Positions 52,205 to 61,267 of a stretch of DNA of 64,000 nucleotides are shown here, piece by piece; positions within the stretch are counted from its first letter, which is position 1; the number at the start of each line of letters is the position of its first letter. The stretch comes from Lachnoclostridium sp. UBA1308 (GTDB taxonomy: Bacteria > Bacillota > Clostridia > Lachnospirales > Lachnospiraceae). The notes under the pieces are model-generated. The model saw only the letters and a list, made by a program, of their open reading frames with translations, was not told the origin of the DNA and ran no database searches. The translations under genes and the position numbers were made by a program. Where the stretch lies: assembly GCA_002307215.1 (NCBI GenBank), contig DBTU01000031.1, positions 125,479-189,478 of the forward strand, given 5' to 3'.

Positions 52205-52603
52205 TTTGATTTTCCTTCTTTCATTTAATATTGATAGAACAAATACCAGCTCTGTGGAAGTTCATGAGCCTATGATAACTCATTCTAAGAGTGATAAAAA
52301 GAATGTTCTAATTAACAACAATATGCTGTGACAGAGCCTAAATTTATGGATTCTACAAGTATTTCAAAATATAAATATATATATATCAGGATGCTAAAAA
52401 GTATATAAAGAACAATAAATATATCTATATACTAATAAATGGTTAGGGTTTCTAAAGCCCTATATATTTTTAGCTTCGTCAATTTGTACATAAACAGGCC
52501 ACCCTATGGTATGAGCGAAATTGTTCGAATTGACGATAGACATAATTAAATTGGGATTTTTACACCCCTATCTAACCATTAATATATTGGTATAATGTAT
52601 CTC
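52205..52603. other. Intergenic region, 399 bp
   Basis: It contains the MITE-like element at 52428-52594. The left 220 bp before the small zinc-ribbon gene are AT-rich with no recognised gene. Confidence 0.6.
52428..52594. mobile_element. 167-bp MITE-like element
   Basis: Terminal inverted repeats TATACTAATAAATGGTTAG (52428-52446) and CTAACCATTAATATATTGGTATA (52572-52594) match apart from a 4-bp length difference and one base. Inside is a further pair CGTCAATT/AATTGACG (about 52478-52485 and 52528-52535) and a small AGGGTTT/AAGCCCT hairpin. No coding capacity. The size and nested arms fit a non-autonomous transposable element or a structured RNA. Confidence 0.55.
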
Positions 52604-53041
52604 TTAATATCCAAGTGTTTCTAGCATATGTACAGCTGATCTTATCAAATCAACGCAGGTTGTCGTGAATAAGCCGCGTTCCTTTGCACTCGCCATCCCC
52701 GTTTCTGTCGATATATCGCAACACAATAAATCCTTGCAAATTATACTGTGATGTTCCTGCTTAAAGAGGTTCGTGAATTCAACTGTTTTTTCATAACAAT
52801 TATTTTTCGATACGATATCCTCGTTGACAGATTGGCCATACTTTAGACCGATTACCATGACGGTGCCTGACACTGCACCACAGATTTCACCATTTCTCAT
52901 TCCACCACCGAAGCCGCAAGCCAGCTTCAGTGCGTCTTTTTGCTGTAAACCATAATTATCTGCAAAGACTCCTAACACAGATTGAGAACAATTAAAGCCG
53001 GAACGAAAGAGATTTTCTGCGTCATCCATCTTCTTACTCAT
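52604..53041 (-). CDS. C_GCAxxG_C_C family protein
   Basis: The 145 residues match a clostridial redox-type family defined by spaced cysteines: GFNCSQSVLG, LACGFGGGMRNGEICGAVSG (the C-x-GCAxxG-like core), then CKDLLCCD and TTTCVDLI. Members are predicted to bind a metal or cluster; the role is unknown. I chose ATG 53041, preceded by AGGGAGG. It is 17 bp after the uppP stop, so probably cotranscribed. Confidence 0.82.
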   Translation of the reverse strand: MSKKMDDAENLFRSGFNCSQSVLGVFADNYGLQQKDALKLACGFGGGMRNGEICGAVSGTVMVIGLKYGQSVNEDIVSKNNCYEKTVEFTNLFKQEHHSIICKDLLCCDISTETGMASAKERGLFTTTCVDLIRSAVHMLETLGY

Positions 53042-53058
53042 GATATTCCTCCCTAATA

Positions 53059-53892
53059 TTATAAAAAGCTTTTTCCTATAAAATAAATCATTACAACACA
53101 GCCTAAGATAATTCTGTACCATCCGAAGATTTTGAAATTGTGAGTCTTCACAAAACTCGTTAAGAATCGAATAATGATATTGGAAACAATGAATGCGGTA
53201 AACATTCCTACCACCAGAATCAACAGTTCAAAGGATGTAAAATCAAAGCCGAATTTTACTATTTTCAGAAGACTTGCACCAAACATAACCGGTATGGCTA
53301 AAAAGAAAGTGAATTCTGTTGCCACACTTCTGGCGACTCCAACTAACATCGCTCCGATGATTGTAGCACCTGAACGGGAAACTCCGGGAAAGATGGCAGC
53401 GATTAATTGAAAGAGACCTATGATGATAGCAGTCTGATAGGTAATCTCTGCAATTGAGTTGATTTTAAAACGTTTCCCTGCATTTTTATTCTCTATCACG
53501 ATAAAGAGGATACCAAATACGATTAATGCGATTGCCACGATCTGATAATGATAAAATAAATCGTCAATCTGCTCATCCCAAAGGAGACCAACGATTGCAG
53601 CCGGGATACAGGAAACTACAATTTTCAGCCACATAATCATGACATCTTTTTTGATAAATTGCTTCTTTTTCAATGAAAATGGAAATAATTTGTTCCAATA
53701 AAGAACAACCACCGACATAATCGCTCCTAGTTGTATCACGACTATGAACATCTCCTTAAAGGCTTCGGACATGTTGAGCGGTAGAAATTCATCAACCAAA
53801 AGCATATGTCCTGTACTGCTGATGGGGAGCCATTCGGTTACACCCTCTACAATTCCTAAAATGATAGCTTTTACAATTTCAAACAGATTCAT
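53059..53892 (-). CDS. uppP: Undecaprenyl-diphosphatase (BacA)
   Basis: This integral membrane enzyme recycles the lipid carrier for wall and surface polymers and gives bacitracin tolerance. The 277 residues show eight membrane segments and the two family motifs, EGVTEWLPISSTGHMLL at 15-31 and PGVSRSGATI near 170. Fits the window's heavy use of undecaprenyl carriers in the polysaccharide operon, but is transcribed separately. Confidence 0.95.
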   Translation of the reverse strand: MNLFEIVKAIILGIVEGVTEWLPISSTGHMLLVDEFLPLNMSEAFKEMFIVVIQLGAIMSVVVLYWNKLFPFSLKKKQFIKKDVMIMWLKIVVSCIPAAIVGLLWDEQIDDLFYHYQIVAIALIVFGILFIVIENKNAGKRFKINSIAEITYQTAIIIGLFQLIAAIFPGVSRSGATIIGAMLVGVARSVATEFTFFLAIPVMFGASLLKIVKFGFDFTSFELLILVVGMFTAFIVSNIIIRFLTSFVKTHNFKIFGWYRIILGCVVMIYFIGKSFL

Positions 53893-54116
53893 TTTTCACC
53901 CCATTCCTGCGCATTCTCTTTGCGCATATAAGTTTGTGCTAAGTGTGTTTGCACACTTTGGTTACGCAGGCGCAAACTTTGCGAGTGAAAGACTTGAAAA
54001 ATCTTTCACACTTCACCTCTTAATTTTATTATTTATTGAGGATTATTGTATAACATCCCACATTGCAACACAAGTAAATATTTAACAATATATGCATAAT
54101 AACTTAATACTTAGGC

Positions 54117-54977
54117 TTATATTAGCAAAGCAAGCGTCCCAATTACAATCAGACATAGTCCAAGGAATGCCTTTCGTGTCAGCTTTTCCTTAAGAAAGAG
54201 ATACGAGAATGCGATTGTTATAATAATACTAAGCTTATCAATCGGGACTACAATACTGGCTTGACCGACCTGTAAGGCTTTATAATAGCACAACCATGAC
54301 AAGCCTGTTGTAATGCCGGACAGACAAATGAAGGTCATGCTCTTCTTATCGATTTGTAAGAGTTCCTTTTGCTTTCGTGTCACAAATACAAGCATCCAAG
54401 CCATGATGAGTACTACGATGGTTCGGATTGCAGTTCCAAGATTTGATTCCACGCCTTCAATACCAATCTTACCGAGTATTGAAGTCAGACTTGCAAATAC
54501 TGCAGAAAAGACAGCAAAGAGCAACCATAGATTCCCTCTACCTTGACGCTCTTCTATCTTCTTTTTTGAAATCATGAAAAAGGTTCCGGCCCCTATTACT
54601 ACGATACATATCCCTTTTATCATAGTAAGACGCTCTCCTAAGACAAGGAAGGCTAGAATCATGGTCAGAATCGTGCTGGATTTATCAACCGGGGTAACTT
54701 TGTTCACATTACCAAGTTGAAGAGCCTTAAAATAACAAAGCCAAGAACCGCCGGTAGCAAATCCTGACAGTATCAGAAATAAAAGCGTTCTTCTACTGAT
54801 ATCCGGTAAGTTTGCCTGGGAACCGACAATCAGTACCATCAGCCATGAGAATATAAGGATAATGACGGTACGAATCGCGGTTGCTATATTGGAATCGGTA
54901 TGTTTTATTCCTATTTTAGCTAATATTGCTGTAATACCTGCAAATAAGGCCGAACCAAAGGCGAATAATATCCACAT
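54117..54977 (-). CDS. EamA/DMT-family transporter
   Basis: The 286 residues form ten membrane helices as two repeated EamA halves (1-140 and 150-286); the repeats share GTAIRTIVVLI-type and SWLCYFKALQLG/SWLCYYKALQVG words. Family members export metabolites or amino acids. It begins 4 bp after the stop of the large LuxR regulator and so is translated from the same message; the regulator may control its own operon. Confidence 0.88.
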   Translation of the reverse strand: MWILFAFGSALFAGITAILAKIGIKHTDSNIATAIRTVIILIFSWLMVLIVGSQANLPDISRRTLLFLILSGFATGGSWLCYFKALQLGNVNKVTPVDKSSTILTMILAFLVLGERLTMIKGICIVVIGAGTFFMISKKKIEERQGRGNLWLLFAVFSAVFASLTSILGKIGIEGVESNLGTAIRTIVVLIMAWMLVFVTRKQKELLQIDKKSMTFICLSGITTGLSWLCYYKALQVGQASIVVPIDKLSIIITIAFSYLFLKEKLTRKAFLGLCLIVIGTLALLI

Positions 54978-54981
54978 CTCA

Positions 54982-57588
54982 TTAATCCTCCGTATAATCC
55001 TTTATCTTATTAACTGCGGCAACCCTGTTATTCACGCCTAATTTATTGTAAATATTAATGATATGTGATTTGACTGTGGCGACTGAAATGCATAAATGGT
55101 CCGCAATCTTTTTGTTGCTGTAACCGTTCTTAATTTCTGCCAGAACCTCCATCTCCCGCTCTGTCAGATCATATTCACGATCTGAAGTGAACTCCAAACC
55201 GTTTTCCTTATCAGCATTTATGATATCATATACAAATCCTATTTCCTCCGGTGATAAGCTTATTTGTAATTCTCCCGGATAATTTTTCATTACGGTTTCG
55301 ACGGTTTTCTTCTCAAACCAGAAAGGAAGAGCAATTCCATTTTCGTAGGCATAGGATACCGCTTCGATAAAGGTATTTAATACTTCTCTTTCGGAATTCT
55401 CGGTAGGAAGCAAGAATCTTGTCTTCATGAGATCCAAATCAACAATTTTTAATTTGTTTTGAAGTTTTCTGACTTTCGTTATAAGATAATCAATTAACTG
55501 TAATGCTTTTTCTTCTTCCTTGTTATCATAAATTATCTTTATATACAAGAGATCCATATCCATGCTTTTCAGTAAGGCATCTTCATCCTCATAATCCTTT
55601 ATGAATTTTTCTCTATAATCATTATGAAAACCACAGTGAATCGAATACCTCATCAGTCGGGAGGAAAAAAAGATATTTTGATAAAGTTCCTCCTTATTTA
55701 ATTCTTCAACAATATGTTCAGCGGTATCAACATCATAGCTAAGATAAGATAATTCGGCCAGATTAGTAAGATATGCACTCTTTGTATTTAATACATATCC
55801 CGTCATGGATTCCTCAGCCTGCTTTAAGGACTCTCTTGCTTTGCCAAGAGCGAGTTTCTTTATATATACACCTGTAATTCCAATATAATAAGAGGTTTTC
55901 AATGTTGGAATATATTCAAGATAACGAGCCAGCTTTTTATAAATCGATAGTGCATTTTTAAGTTCCCCGTTCTCTTCTAATATTTGAGCTTTTTCTGACA
56001 AAACAAAGGCACCGATATAATCATTACCGGTTTTTTCGTAAATTAGCCAGGCTCTATCCAGGTAATGCAGCGCTTCTTGATATTGATCAGTCAGAAACAG
56101 AAAATAAGATTCTTTGATCAATAGATATGCCTTAGTAACCGGGTTAAGGGGAAGGTTGTCTATTTGTTCAATGGCAAGAACCTTTATATCTTTAAAATCC
56201 CAATCTACATTGAAAAACCTTAAAAACATGTCAATATGTTGAAATGCTGAAAAAGTATCATCATCCTTCATATGTTTTATAATCATATTATAGATACATT
56301 CACAGGCCTCTGAATCCATGCTTGCATAATAGCAGAAGAAACACTGATAAGCGAAATCTCTATTTTTTACAATTATCTCGAGTGGAACCTTCATCATATA
56401 ACTAAAGGTCAGTGTATTCTGCGGCATTAAAAGCAGCTTATCCATGATAACTTCGTAGGCTTCTGCTGCAAACAATTGGCATAGGCTTTCTTCAAAATCA
56501 CCTACCTCATTGAAAACGTCGGCCGCTTGCATATGTAACTGTATTTTAAGCGGTACTTTCTGATCAATCAAGTCGTTCAGATAATCCTTTAGAATGGAAT
56601 GATACCGATATACTTTTGCTTCTTCATCAATACTGATAACAAATAAATTTTTACTGAGTATCGAGCTCATAATTTCGTTAAAGTCATATTGCGGTAAATA
56701 ATGTTCGCAAATTCTTTGATTAAAATAGCTCATAATGGAAGTCTTCAGTAGAAAATCTCTTTCATTTTCGGAAAGATACCGGTATATCTCATTGGTAATA
56801 TAATCACCGATAATCCGGCCGGAGGAATTTATACTTGCAATGATGCTCTTGCTTTGTTCTTTCGCAGCAACCGCCATTAATTGAAGTCCGCCCACCCATC
56901 CGTTCGAATTATTTATCATAGCCTTGATTTTATCTTCATCGATATCGGTGTTCAGAGTATGGATTAAAAATTCTCTGCTTTCCTCCTCTGACATGCGGAT
57001 TTCCTGTTCATCCAGCATAAGTAACTCATCTTCCATTGATACTGTCCCAAGATTAAGCTCTGGAAGGTTGCGGGTAAGTAATACCAGATGGAGATTGGAG
57101 GGCATATTAGTAATAAAATAATCAATGGTCGATAAGGTAAATGGATCAGAAATCACATGAAAATCGTCAAGGACCAAAATAATTGACTTTTCTTGCAGCA
57201 TTCGGTTCATATAAACGGTTAAGAGCTGCCATAGAACATCCTTTTGTATATTACCGTCATAAAATGAACTGAAGTCATTAACGGATTCTCCCAGATACTC
57301 TTTTGTACCCTCCAGGATATATTTCCAGAAAATAAATACCTGATTTAAGCTATCGGATAGCGAGATCCACCTGAGATTAGGAAAAGTACTTTCCTTGATA
57401 TAACTGGACACCAGTGTGGTCTTACCGCTTCCTGCTCCGGCTTTGATAATGGTAAGTTTCTTTTTATCAATATCCTTTAGCTTTCGGAACAGATCTTTTC
57501 TTACCACATAATTCTTCCTTGGCTCCGGTATTTTGAATTTCACGGTTAATATGGGTAACGCTTGATTCTCCACAATTTTCACCTCCAA
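54982..57588 (-). CDS. MalT-like LuxR transcriptional regulator (LAL/STAND type)
   Basis: The 868 residues have an N-terminal NTPase with Walker A KAGAGSGKTT (about 49-58) and ILVLDDFHVI (Walker B), a central TPR-like helical region (about 330-780) and a C-terminal LuxR helix-turn-helix (LTEREMEVLAEIKNGYSNKK, VATVKSHIINIYNKLGVNNR). Such proteins bind ATP and an inducer, oligomerise and activate target genes. Targets could be the EamA transporter just downstream or the ABC-2 exporter upstream. Confidence 0.92.
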   Translation of the reverse strand: MEVKIVENQALPILTVKFKIPEPRKNYVVRKDLFRKLKDIDKKKLTIIKAGAGSGKTTLVSSYIKESTFPNLRWISLSDSLNQVFIFWKYILEGTKEYLGESVNDFSSFYDGNIQKDVLWQLLTVYMNRMLQEKSIILVLDDFHVISDPFTLSTIDYFITNMPSNLHLVLLTRNLPELNLGTVSMEDELLMLDEQEIRMSEEESREFLIHTLNTDIDEDKIKAMINNSNGWVGGLQLMAVAAKEQSKSIIASINSSGRIIGDYITNEIYRYLSENERDFLLKTSIMSYFNQRICEHYLPQYDFNEIMSSILSKNLFVISIDEEAKVYRYHSILKDYLNDLIDQKVPLKIQLHMQAADVFNEVGDFEESLCQLFAAEAYEVIMDKLLLMPQNTLTFSYMMKVPLEIIVKNRDFAYQCFFCYYASMDSEACECIYNMIIKHMKDDDTFSAFQHIDMFLRFFNVDWDFKDIKVLAIEQIDNLPLNPVTKAYLLIKESYFLFLTDQYQEALHYLDRAWLIYEKTGNDYIGAFVLSEKAQILEENGELKNALSIYKKLARYLEYIPTLKTSYYIGITGVYIKKLALGKARESLKQAEESMTGYVLNTKSAYLTNLAELSYLSYDVDTAEHIVEELNKEELYQNIFFSSRLMRYSIHCGFHNDYREKFIKDYEDEDALLKSMDMDLLYIKIIYDNKEEEKALQLIDYLITKVRKLQNKLKIVDLDLMKTRFLLPTENSEREVLNTFIEAVSYAYENGIALPFWFEKKTVETVMKNYPGELQISLSPEEIGFVYDIINADKENGLEFTSDREYDLTEREMEVLAEIKNGYSNKKIADHLCISVATVKSHIINIYNKLGVNNRVAAVNKIKDYTED

Positions 57589-57742
57589 TCCATTTGCTGT
57601 ATTGGTAACAAACTTTTAAAAGTAAGTTATGATAAATTTTCTATTATTAGTTTACTCATAATAAGCTCAGTTCACAAGTTTTATTTCTTGTTATATTAGA
57701 ATTTATTTCTTAATGATTCCAGTGTCAAAAGTCGAAAATCAA

Positions 57743-58717
57743 TTATCTCTTATACAAATAACTTCTCCTTGTTTTTACAACAGCTATCGTAAACATAAGA
57801 AGTGAAATCATTATAATATAGCAAAATTGAAGGTTGATACCGAAGGTAATATTACCCTTTTCAAAAGCATCCGAAAAATTCATGAAATCTTTCTGTGGAA
57901 ATATATGCAAAAACTTATTAAAAAGGCTATCCTGCTTGGAAAAGGAATAGAAGCTCCCAGCTAAAATAGAAGTCAGTACTACGATGGAGGAAGCAAGCAT
58001 ATTAGCTGTATCCACAACGCAGAAAAATGAATTTATGAATAACGCATATGCTACAGACAGAAAAGCCAGTACACCAATCAACAGCATATATTCCGGTATG
58101 GAAAAGCCGATCGATATTCCGAATAATTTCGTAACACAGACCACCATAAAGGATGGCACAAAAATCAATAACCACATAAATAGTGCATGACCAAACAGAT
58201 ATATTACAAAGGGTATCGGAGACATTGATACTCTTTCAATCCTGTGTTTCTCTTTATCTTCCGCAAAAAATCTGGCGTATAAAACTCCCTGCATCAAAAG
58301 AAACATCATCATATATCCAAGTATATTGGTGCCTATTTTTCTGGCAACGTTATTTGTAAAGGCATAATCGGACGGCTGATCCAAGAACTTTTGTAATTCT
58401 TTTTTTAAGTCATCGCTCTTTATCGTTTTGATTTGAAAACCGCCATTACCATCCGGAATAACAACTGCATCATAGCGGTTTTGCACAAGCTCTGACATCG
58501 GAGGTTCCTTATCCAAAAAGGTGATATGAAAATAAGGCGTACTTAAGTTTTTTTCCGACTGCTCATCAGCTACTACTGCTATATTACTTTTTATCTCTAC
58601 ATTATTCGTTATTAATATTGCGGCCCCGACAGAACAGATTGTCATGATAAGAGAAAGAATAAGGTAGTTCTTTTGGTTCATTAAAAGATTCCAGTTATTT
58701 TTTAGTATTCTTAACAT
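57743..58717 (-). CDS. ABC-2 export permease, second subunit
   Basis: The 324 residues have one N-terminal helix, an extracellular domain (about 45-150) and five further helices, as in linearmycin/NatB-type permeases. I chose ATG 58717, preceded by GAGG; an in-frame TTG at 58723 is also possible. It overlaps the first permease gene by about 7 bp. Together with it and the ATPase it makes a drug or lipid exporter. Confidence 0.85.
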   Translation of the reverse strand: MLRILKNNWNLLMNQKNYLILSLIMTICSVGAAILITNNVEIKSNIAVVADEQSEKNLSTPYFHITFLDKEPPMSELVQNRYDAVVIPDGNGGFQIKTIKSDDLKKELQKFLDQPSDYAFTNNVARKIGTNILGYMMMFLLMQGVLYARFFAEDKEKHRIERVSMSPIPFVIYLFGHALFMWLLIFVPSFMVVCVTKLFGISIGFSIPEYMLLIGVLAFLSVAYALFINSFFCVVDTANMLASSIVVLTSILAGSFYSFSKQDSLFNKFLHIFPQKDFMNFSDAFEKGNITFGINLQFCYIIMISLLMFTIAVVKTRRSYLYKR

Positions 58718-59451
58718 ATGCAATCCTCTTTTCTGAAGGTAAGTAAGCTGATGATTATCATAACCACGATTGTAACGGTGAGTAATATTACAGTGGGCAG
58801 CAAGGTACTGTAATTATTGTCATAAATCATCTGAAAGGCTGTATTAGAAAACCATTTGGCAGGTGATAAGGAACAGATTTTTCGAACGACCTCGCCATAC
58901 CCGTCCATAGAGAAAAGCAGCCCTCCAAATATACTAATCAGAAAAACTACCAGACTGAGTATTTGATTTGTCATACCTTCTGTCTTAAATATGCAACATA
59001 ACATGATTCCAAGTGTTATGGAAAATAGTTCTACCAGACTAAACAGTAAAATCATTTGTGGTATAGCTGCCAAATGAATGGAAAAGACAAGACAAAGAAG
59101 AACCATGTCAAATAGATGCATAATAGAGGAAAATACAAAGGTAGCGATTATCTTTGAGAAAAAAATAGAGCTTACTCTACCGGGAGCATAGATAATTCTC
59201 ATATTCGGTTTCTTGATTCTCTCTTCCATAAAAGCATTGGCGGAGGTCATGCCGCAAGATAAAAGAGAATATAGAATAAGTGTAATCCCATAATAATCAT
59301 AGGAACCTATTTCTTTACCATAATTGTCTTTTGTTAAAAACCCAAGTATTACGACCATCAAGATCGGAAACACAGTTGCGTAAAAGATCCACATGGGATT
59401 TTTGATTAAATTCATAAAATCTTCTCTTGCGATAATTAATAAATTTCTCAC
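58711..59451 (-). CDS. ABC-2 export permease, first subunit
   Basis: The 246 residues form six membrane helices without a large loop: an ABC-2 membrane domain with LIIAREDFMNLIKNPMWIFY at the start and the LSPAKWFSNTAFQMIYD-like motif late. It is 12 bp after the ATPase gene and overlaps the second permease. Confidence 0.86.
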   Translation of the reverse strand: MRNLLIIAREDFMNLIKNPMWIFYATVFPILMVVILGFLTKDNYGKEIGSYDYYGITLILYSLLSCGMTSANAFMEERIKKPNMRIIYAPGRVSSIFFSKIIATFVFSSIMHLFDMVLLCLVFSIHLAAIPQMILLFSLVELFSITLGIMLCCIFKTEGMTNQILSLVVFLISIFGGLLFSMDGYGEVVRKICSLSPAKWFSNTAFQMIYDNNYSTLLPTVILLTVTIVVMIIISLLTFRKEDCIC

Positions 59452-59463
59452 TTTGTTCTCCTC

Positions 59464-60402
59464 CTAATCCCGTAAACTTTTTCCGGTTAATTTTAGAAAT
59501 ACATTTTCAAGGCTGGCAGTTCGGCAAAAGATATTAAGCATTCTACTTTTACTGTTAATGATGATTGCAATCAGCTTATCGAGGTTCTCTACGTTTTTCA
59601 GTGTTGTAATAATAATTGAATTTTCCTTTTTCTTAACCTTCTTGACTCCTTCTACTTGATAAAAACTATCAGGGTCAAGCTTATCGTCCTCTTCGAGTTC
59701 AATAATAAACTGACGTTCATCGGAAATATCCTCCTTCAGACTCTCCTTTGTTCCCTCTGCTATGATACTCCCACTGTCCATAATTAAGATACGTGATGAA
59801 ATTTCCTCAACCTCTTCCATATAATGTGTCGTATAAAGAATCGTCATACCATGCTTACTTAATTCCTTAATAGAAGTTAAAATATGATTTCTTGACTGTG
59901 GGTCAATTCCAACCGTAGGTTCATCCATAATTAAGAGCTCCGGTTCATGAGCAATTGCACAGGCGATATTCAGTCTTCGTTTCATTCCTCCGGAATAGGT
60001 GGAAGCCTTATCCTTCTTTCGCTCCAGTAAACCTACGAATTCAAGTGCTTTATCCGTCTGTTCCTTTAACTTCGCGCCCTTTAGTCCGTATAAGGAAGCA
60101 AAGAAGCGTACATTCTGCTCTGCACTCAGATATTCATAGATGGCAAGCTCCTGTGGAACTACTCCAAGCTGTTGCTTGAACTTATTCAAACATGACTTTA
60201 CGTTACGGCCCTTATACATAATCTCACCGTTATGATAACCTAAAATGCCACATAGAATATTGATGGTTGTACTTTTGCCGGCTCCGTTCGGCCCTAGTAG
60301 GCAAAGAATCTCACCCTTTCTCACGTCAAAGGATATTTCATTCACCACTGTGCTCTCTCCATAGCTTTTTTCCAAGCTATGTACCTCTAAAATTTCATTC
60401 AT
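59464..60402 (-). CDS. ABC transporter ATP-binding protein (DrrA/LnrL-like)
   Basis: The 312 residues have Walker A GPNGAGKST (about 39-47), signature YSGGMKRRLNIACAIAHEP and Walker B LLIMDEPTVGIDP, then the H-loop YTTHYMEEVEE and a DrrA-type C-terminal extension. I chose ATG 60402, preceded by AAAGGA; the frame to 60459 has no better start. It drives the two permeases downstream. Confidence 0.92.
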   Translation of the reverse strand: MNEILEVHSLEKSYGESTVVNEISFDVRKGEILCLLGPNGAGKSTTINILCGILGYHNGEIMYKGRNVKSCLNKFKQQLGVVPQELAIYEYLSAEQNVRFFASLYGLKGAKLKEQTDKALEFVGLLERKKDKASTYSGGMKRRLNIACAIAHEPELLIMDEPTVGIDPQSRNHILTSIKELSKHGMTILYTTHYMEEVEEISSRILIMDSGSIIAEGTKESLKEDISDERQFIIELEEDDKLDPDSFYQVEGVKKVKKKENSIIITTLKNVENLDKLIAIIINSKSRMLNIFCRTASLENVFLKLTGKSLRD

Positions 60403-60460
60403 AATAACAATTCCTTTCTCGTTTTCGTTTATAGATTCATAATAATCCGAAGAGCGCAAA

Positions 60461-60488
60461 AAGAAATCAACCGAAAGGTTGATTTCTT
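60461..60488 (-). terminator. Terminator of the kdpDE operon
   Basis: A perfect 12-bp stem, AAGAAATCAACC (60461-60472) and GGTTGATTTCTT (60477-60488), has a 4-nt loop. On the minus strand the stem is followed by TTT(GC), about 75 bp past the kdpE stop. Confidence 0.85.
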
Positions 60489-60562
60489 AGGTTGATATTA
60501 TTATTCGAGGGAGGTTGAGCGGGTAAGCGGTTTACTTCTAATCGGCCTTGCAGTCTTGAGAT

Positions 60563-61267
60563 TTATATGATCTCATCTTTCATACGATAACCAACACCTA
60601 CCTCTGTAATGATATATTTGGGCTCAGCAGGATTTAATTCTATTTTTCTTCTGATATTGGCCATATTAACTCGAAGGACATGAATTTCCTCCGAATAAGG
60701 ACCCCAGATCTGTTTTATGATATATTCATGTGTAAGTACTTTTCCCGCATAATGAGACAGCAGAACAATAATCCTGTATTCTATTGGTGTAAAATGCAGC
60801 AAGTGGCCGGCCAATTGAATGTTTCTATTCTTATAATTGATCTCCAAATCCCCGAGAGTAAATTTATCTGTTTGTTCTAATTCTACCTGAGAGACAGACG
60901 TACTGTGCCGAAGCGCGTTCCGAACTCTGGCAAGTAGCTCATCGGTTCCAAAGGGTTTTGTAATATAGTCATCTGCCCCGCAATCTAATGCTTCCACCTT
61001 CTCGCGTTCATGACCGCGTGCAGAAACTACGATGATGGGTATCTGTGACCAGAGCCTTAATGTCTTAAGCACTTCAATCCCGTCTATCTCAGGAAGTCCA
61101 AGGTCTAATAAAATTAAATCCGGGCATTTATTGGAGGCCAATTCAATTGCTTCTTTTCCGTTTTTTGCTTTAATAACATGAAAACCGTTTGTAATCAATA
61201 AAACCGAGATAAAATTACAAATACTTTCCTCATCATCTACGATTAATATTAAAGGTTTATTTATCAT
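60563..61267 (-). CDS. kdpE: KdpE response regulator
   Basis: The 234 residues have a receiver domain with phospho-acceptor Asp55 (DLILLDLGLPEIDG), Thr in VSARGHEREKV, Lys in DYITKPFG, and an OmpR-type winged helix with the KdpE-like stretch HFTPIEYRIIVLLSHYAGKV and INMANIRRKIE-like VNMANIRRKIELNPA. It activates the Kdp potassium-uptake genes. I chose ATG 61267, preceded by GGAGAGG; it overlaps the end of kdpD. Confidence 0.93.
   Translation of the reverse strand: MINKPLILIVDDEESICNFISVLLITNGFHVIKAKNGKEAIELASNKCPDLILLDLGLPEIDGIEVLKTLRLWSQIPIIVVSARGHEREKVEALDCGADDYITKPFGTDELLARVRNALRHSTSVSQVELEQTDKFTLGDLEINYKNRNIQLAGHLLHFTPIEYRIIVLLSHYAGKVLTHEYIIKQIWGPYSEEIHVLRVNMANIRRKIELNPAEPKYIITEVGVGYRMKDEII

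Noticed and set aside
53930..54020. GC-rich words upstream of uppP (GTGCTAAGTGTGTTTGCACAC and a nearby CGCAGGCGCAAAC), possible riboswitch or operator
   Set aside because: The arms are short and overlapping, and no known riboswitch core could be recognised.
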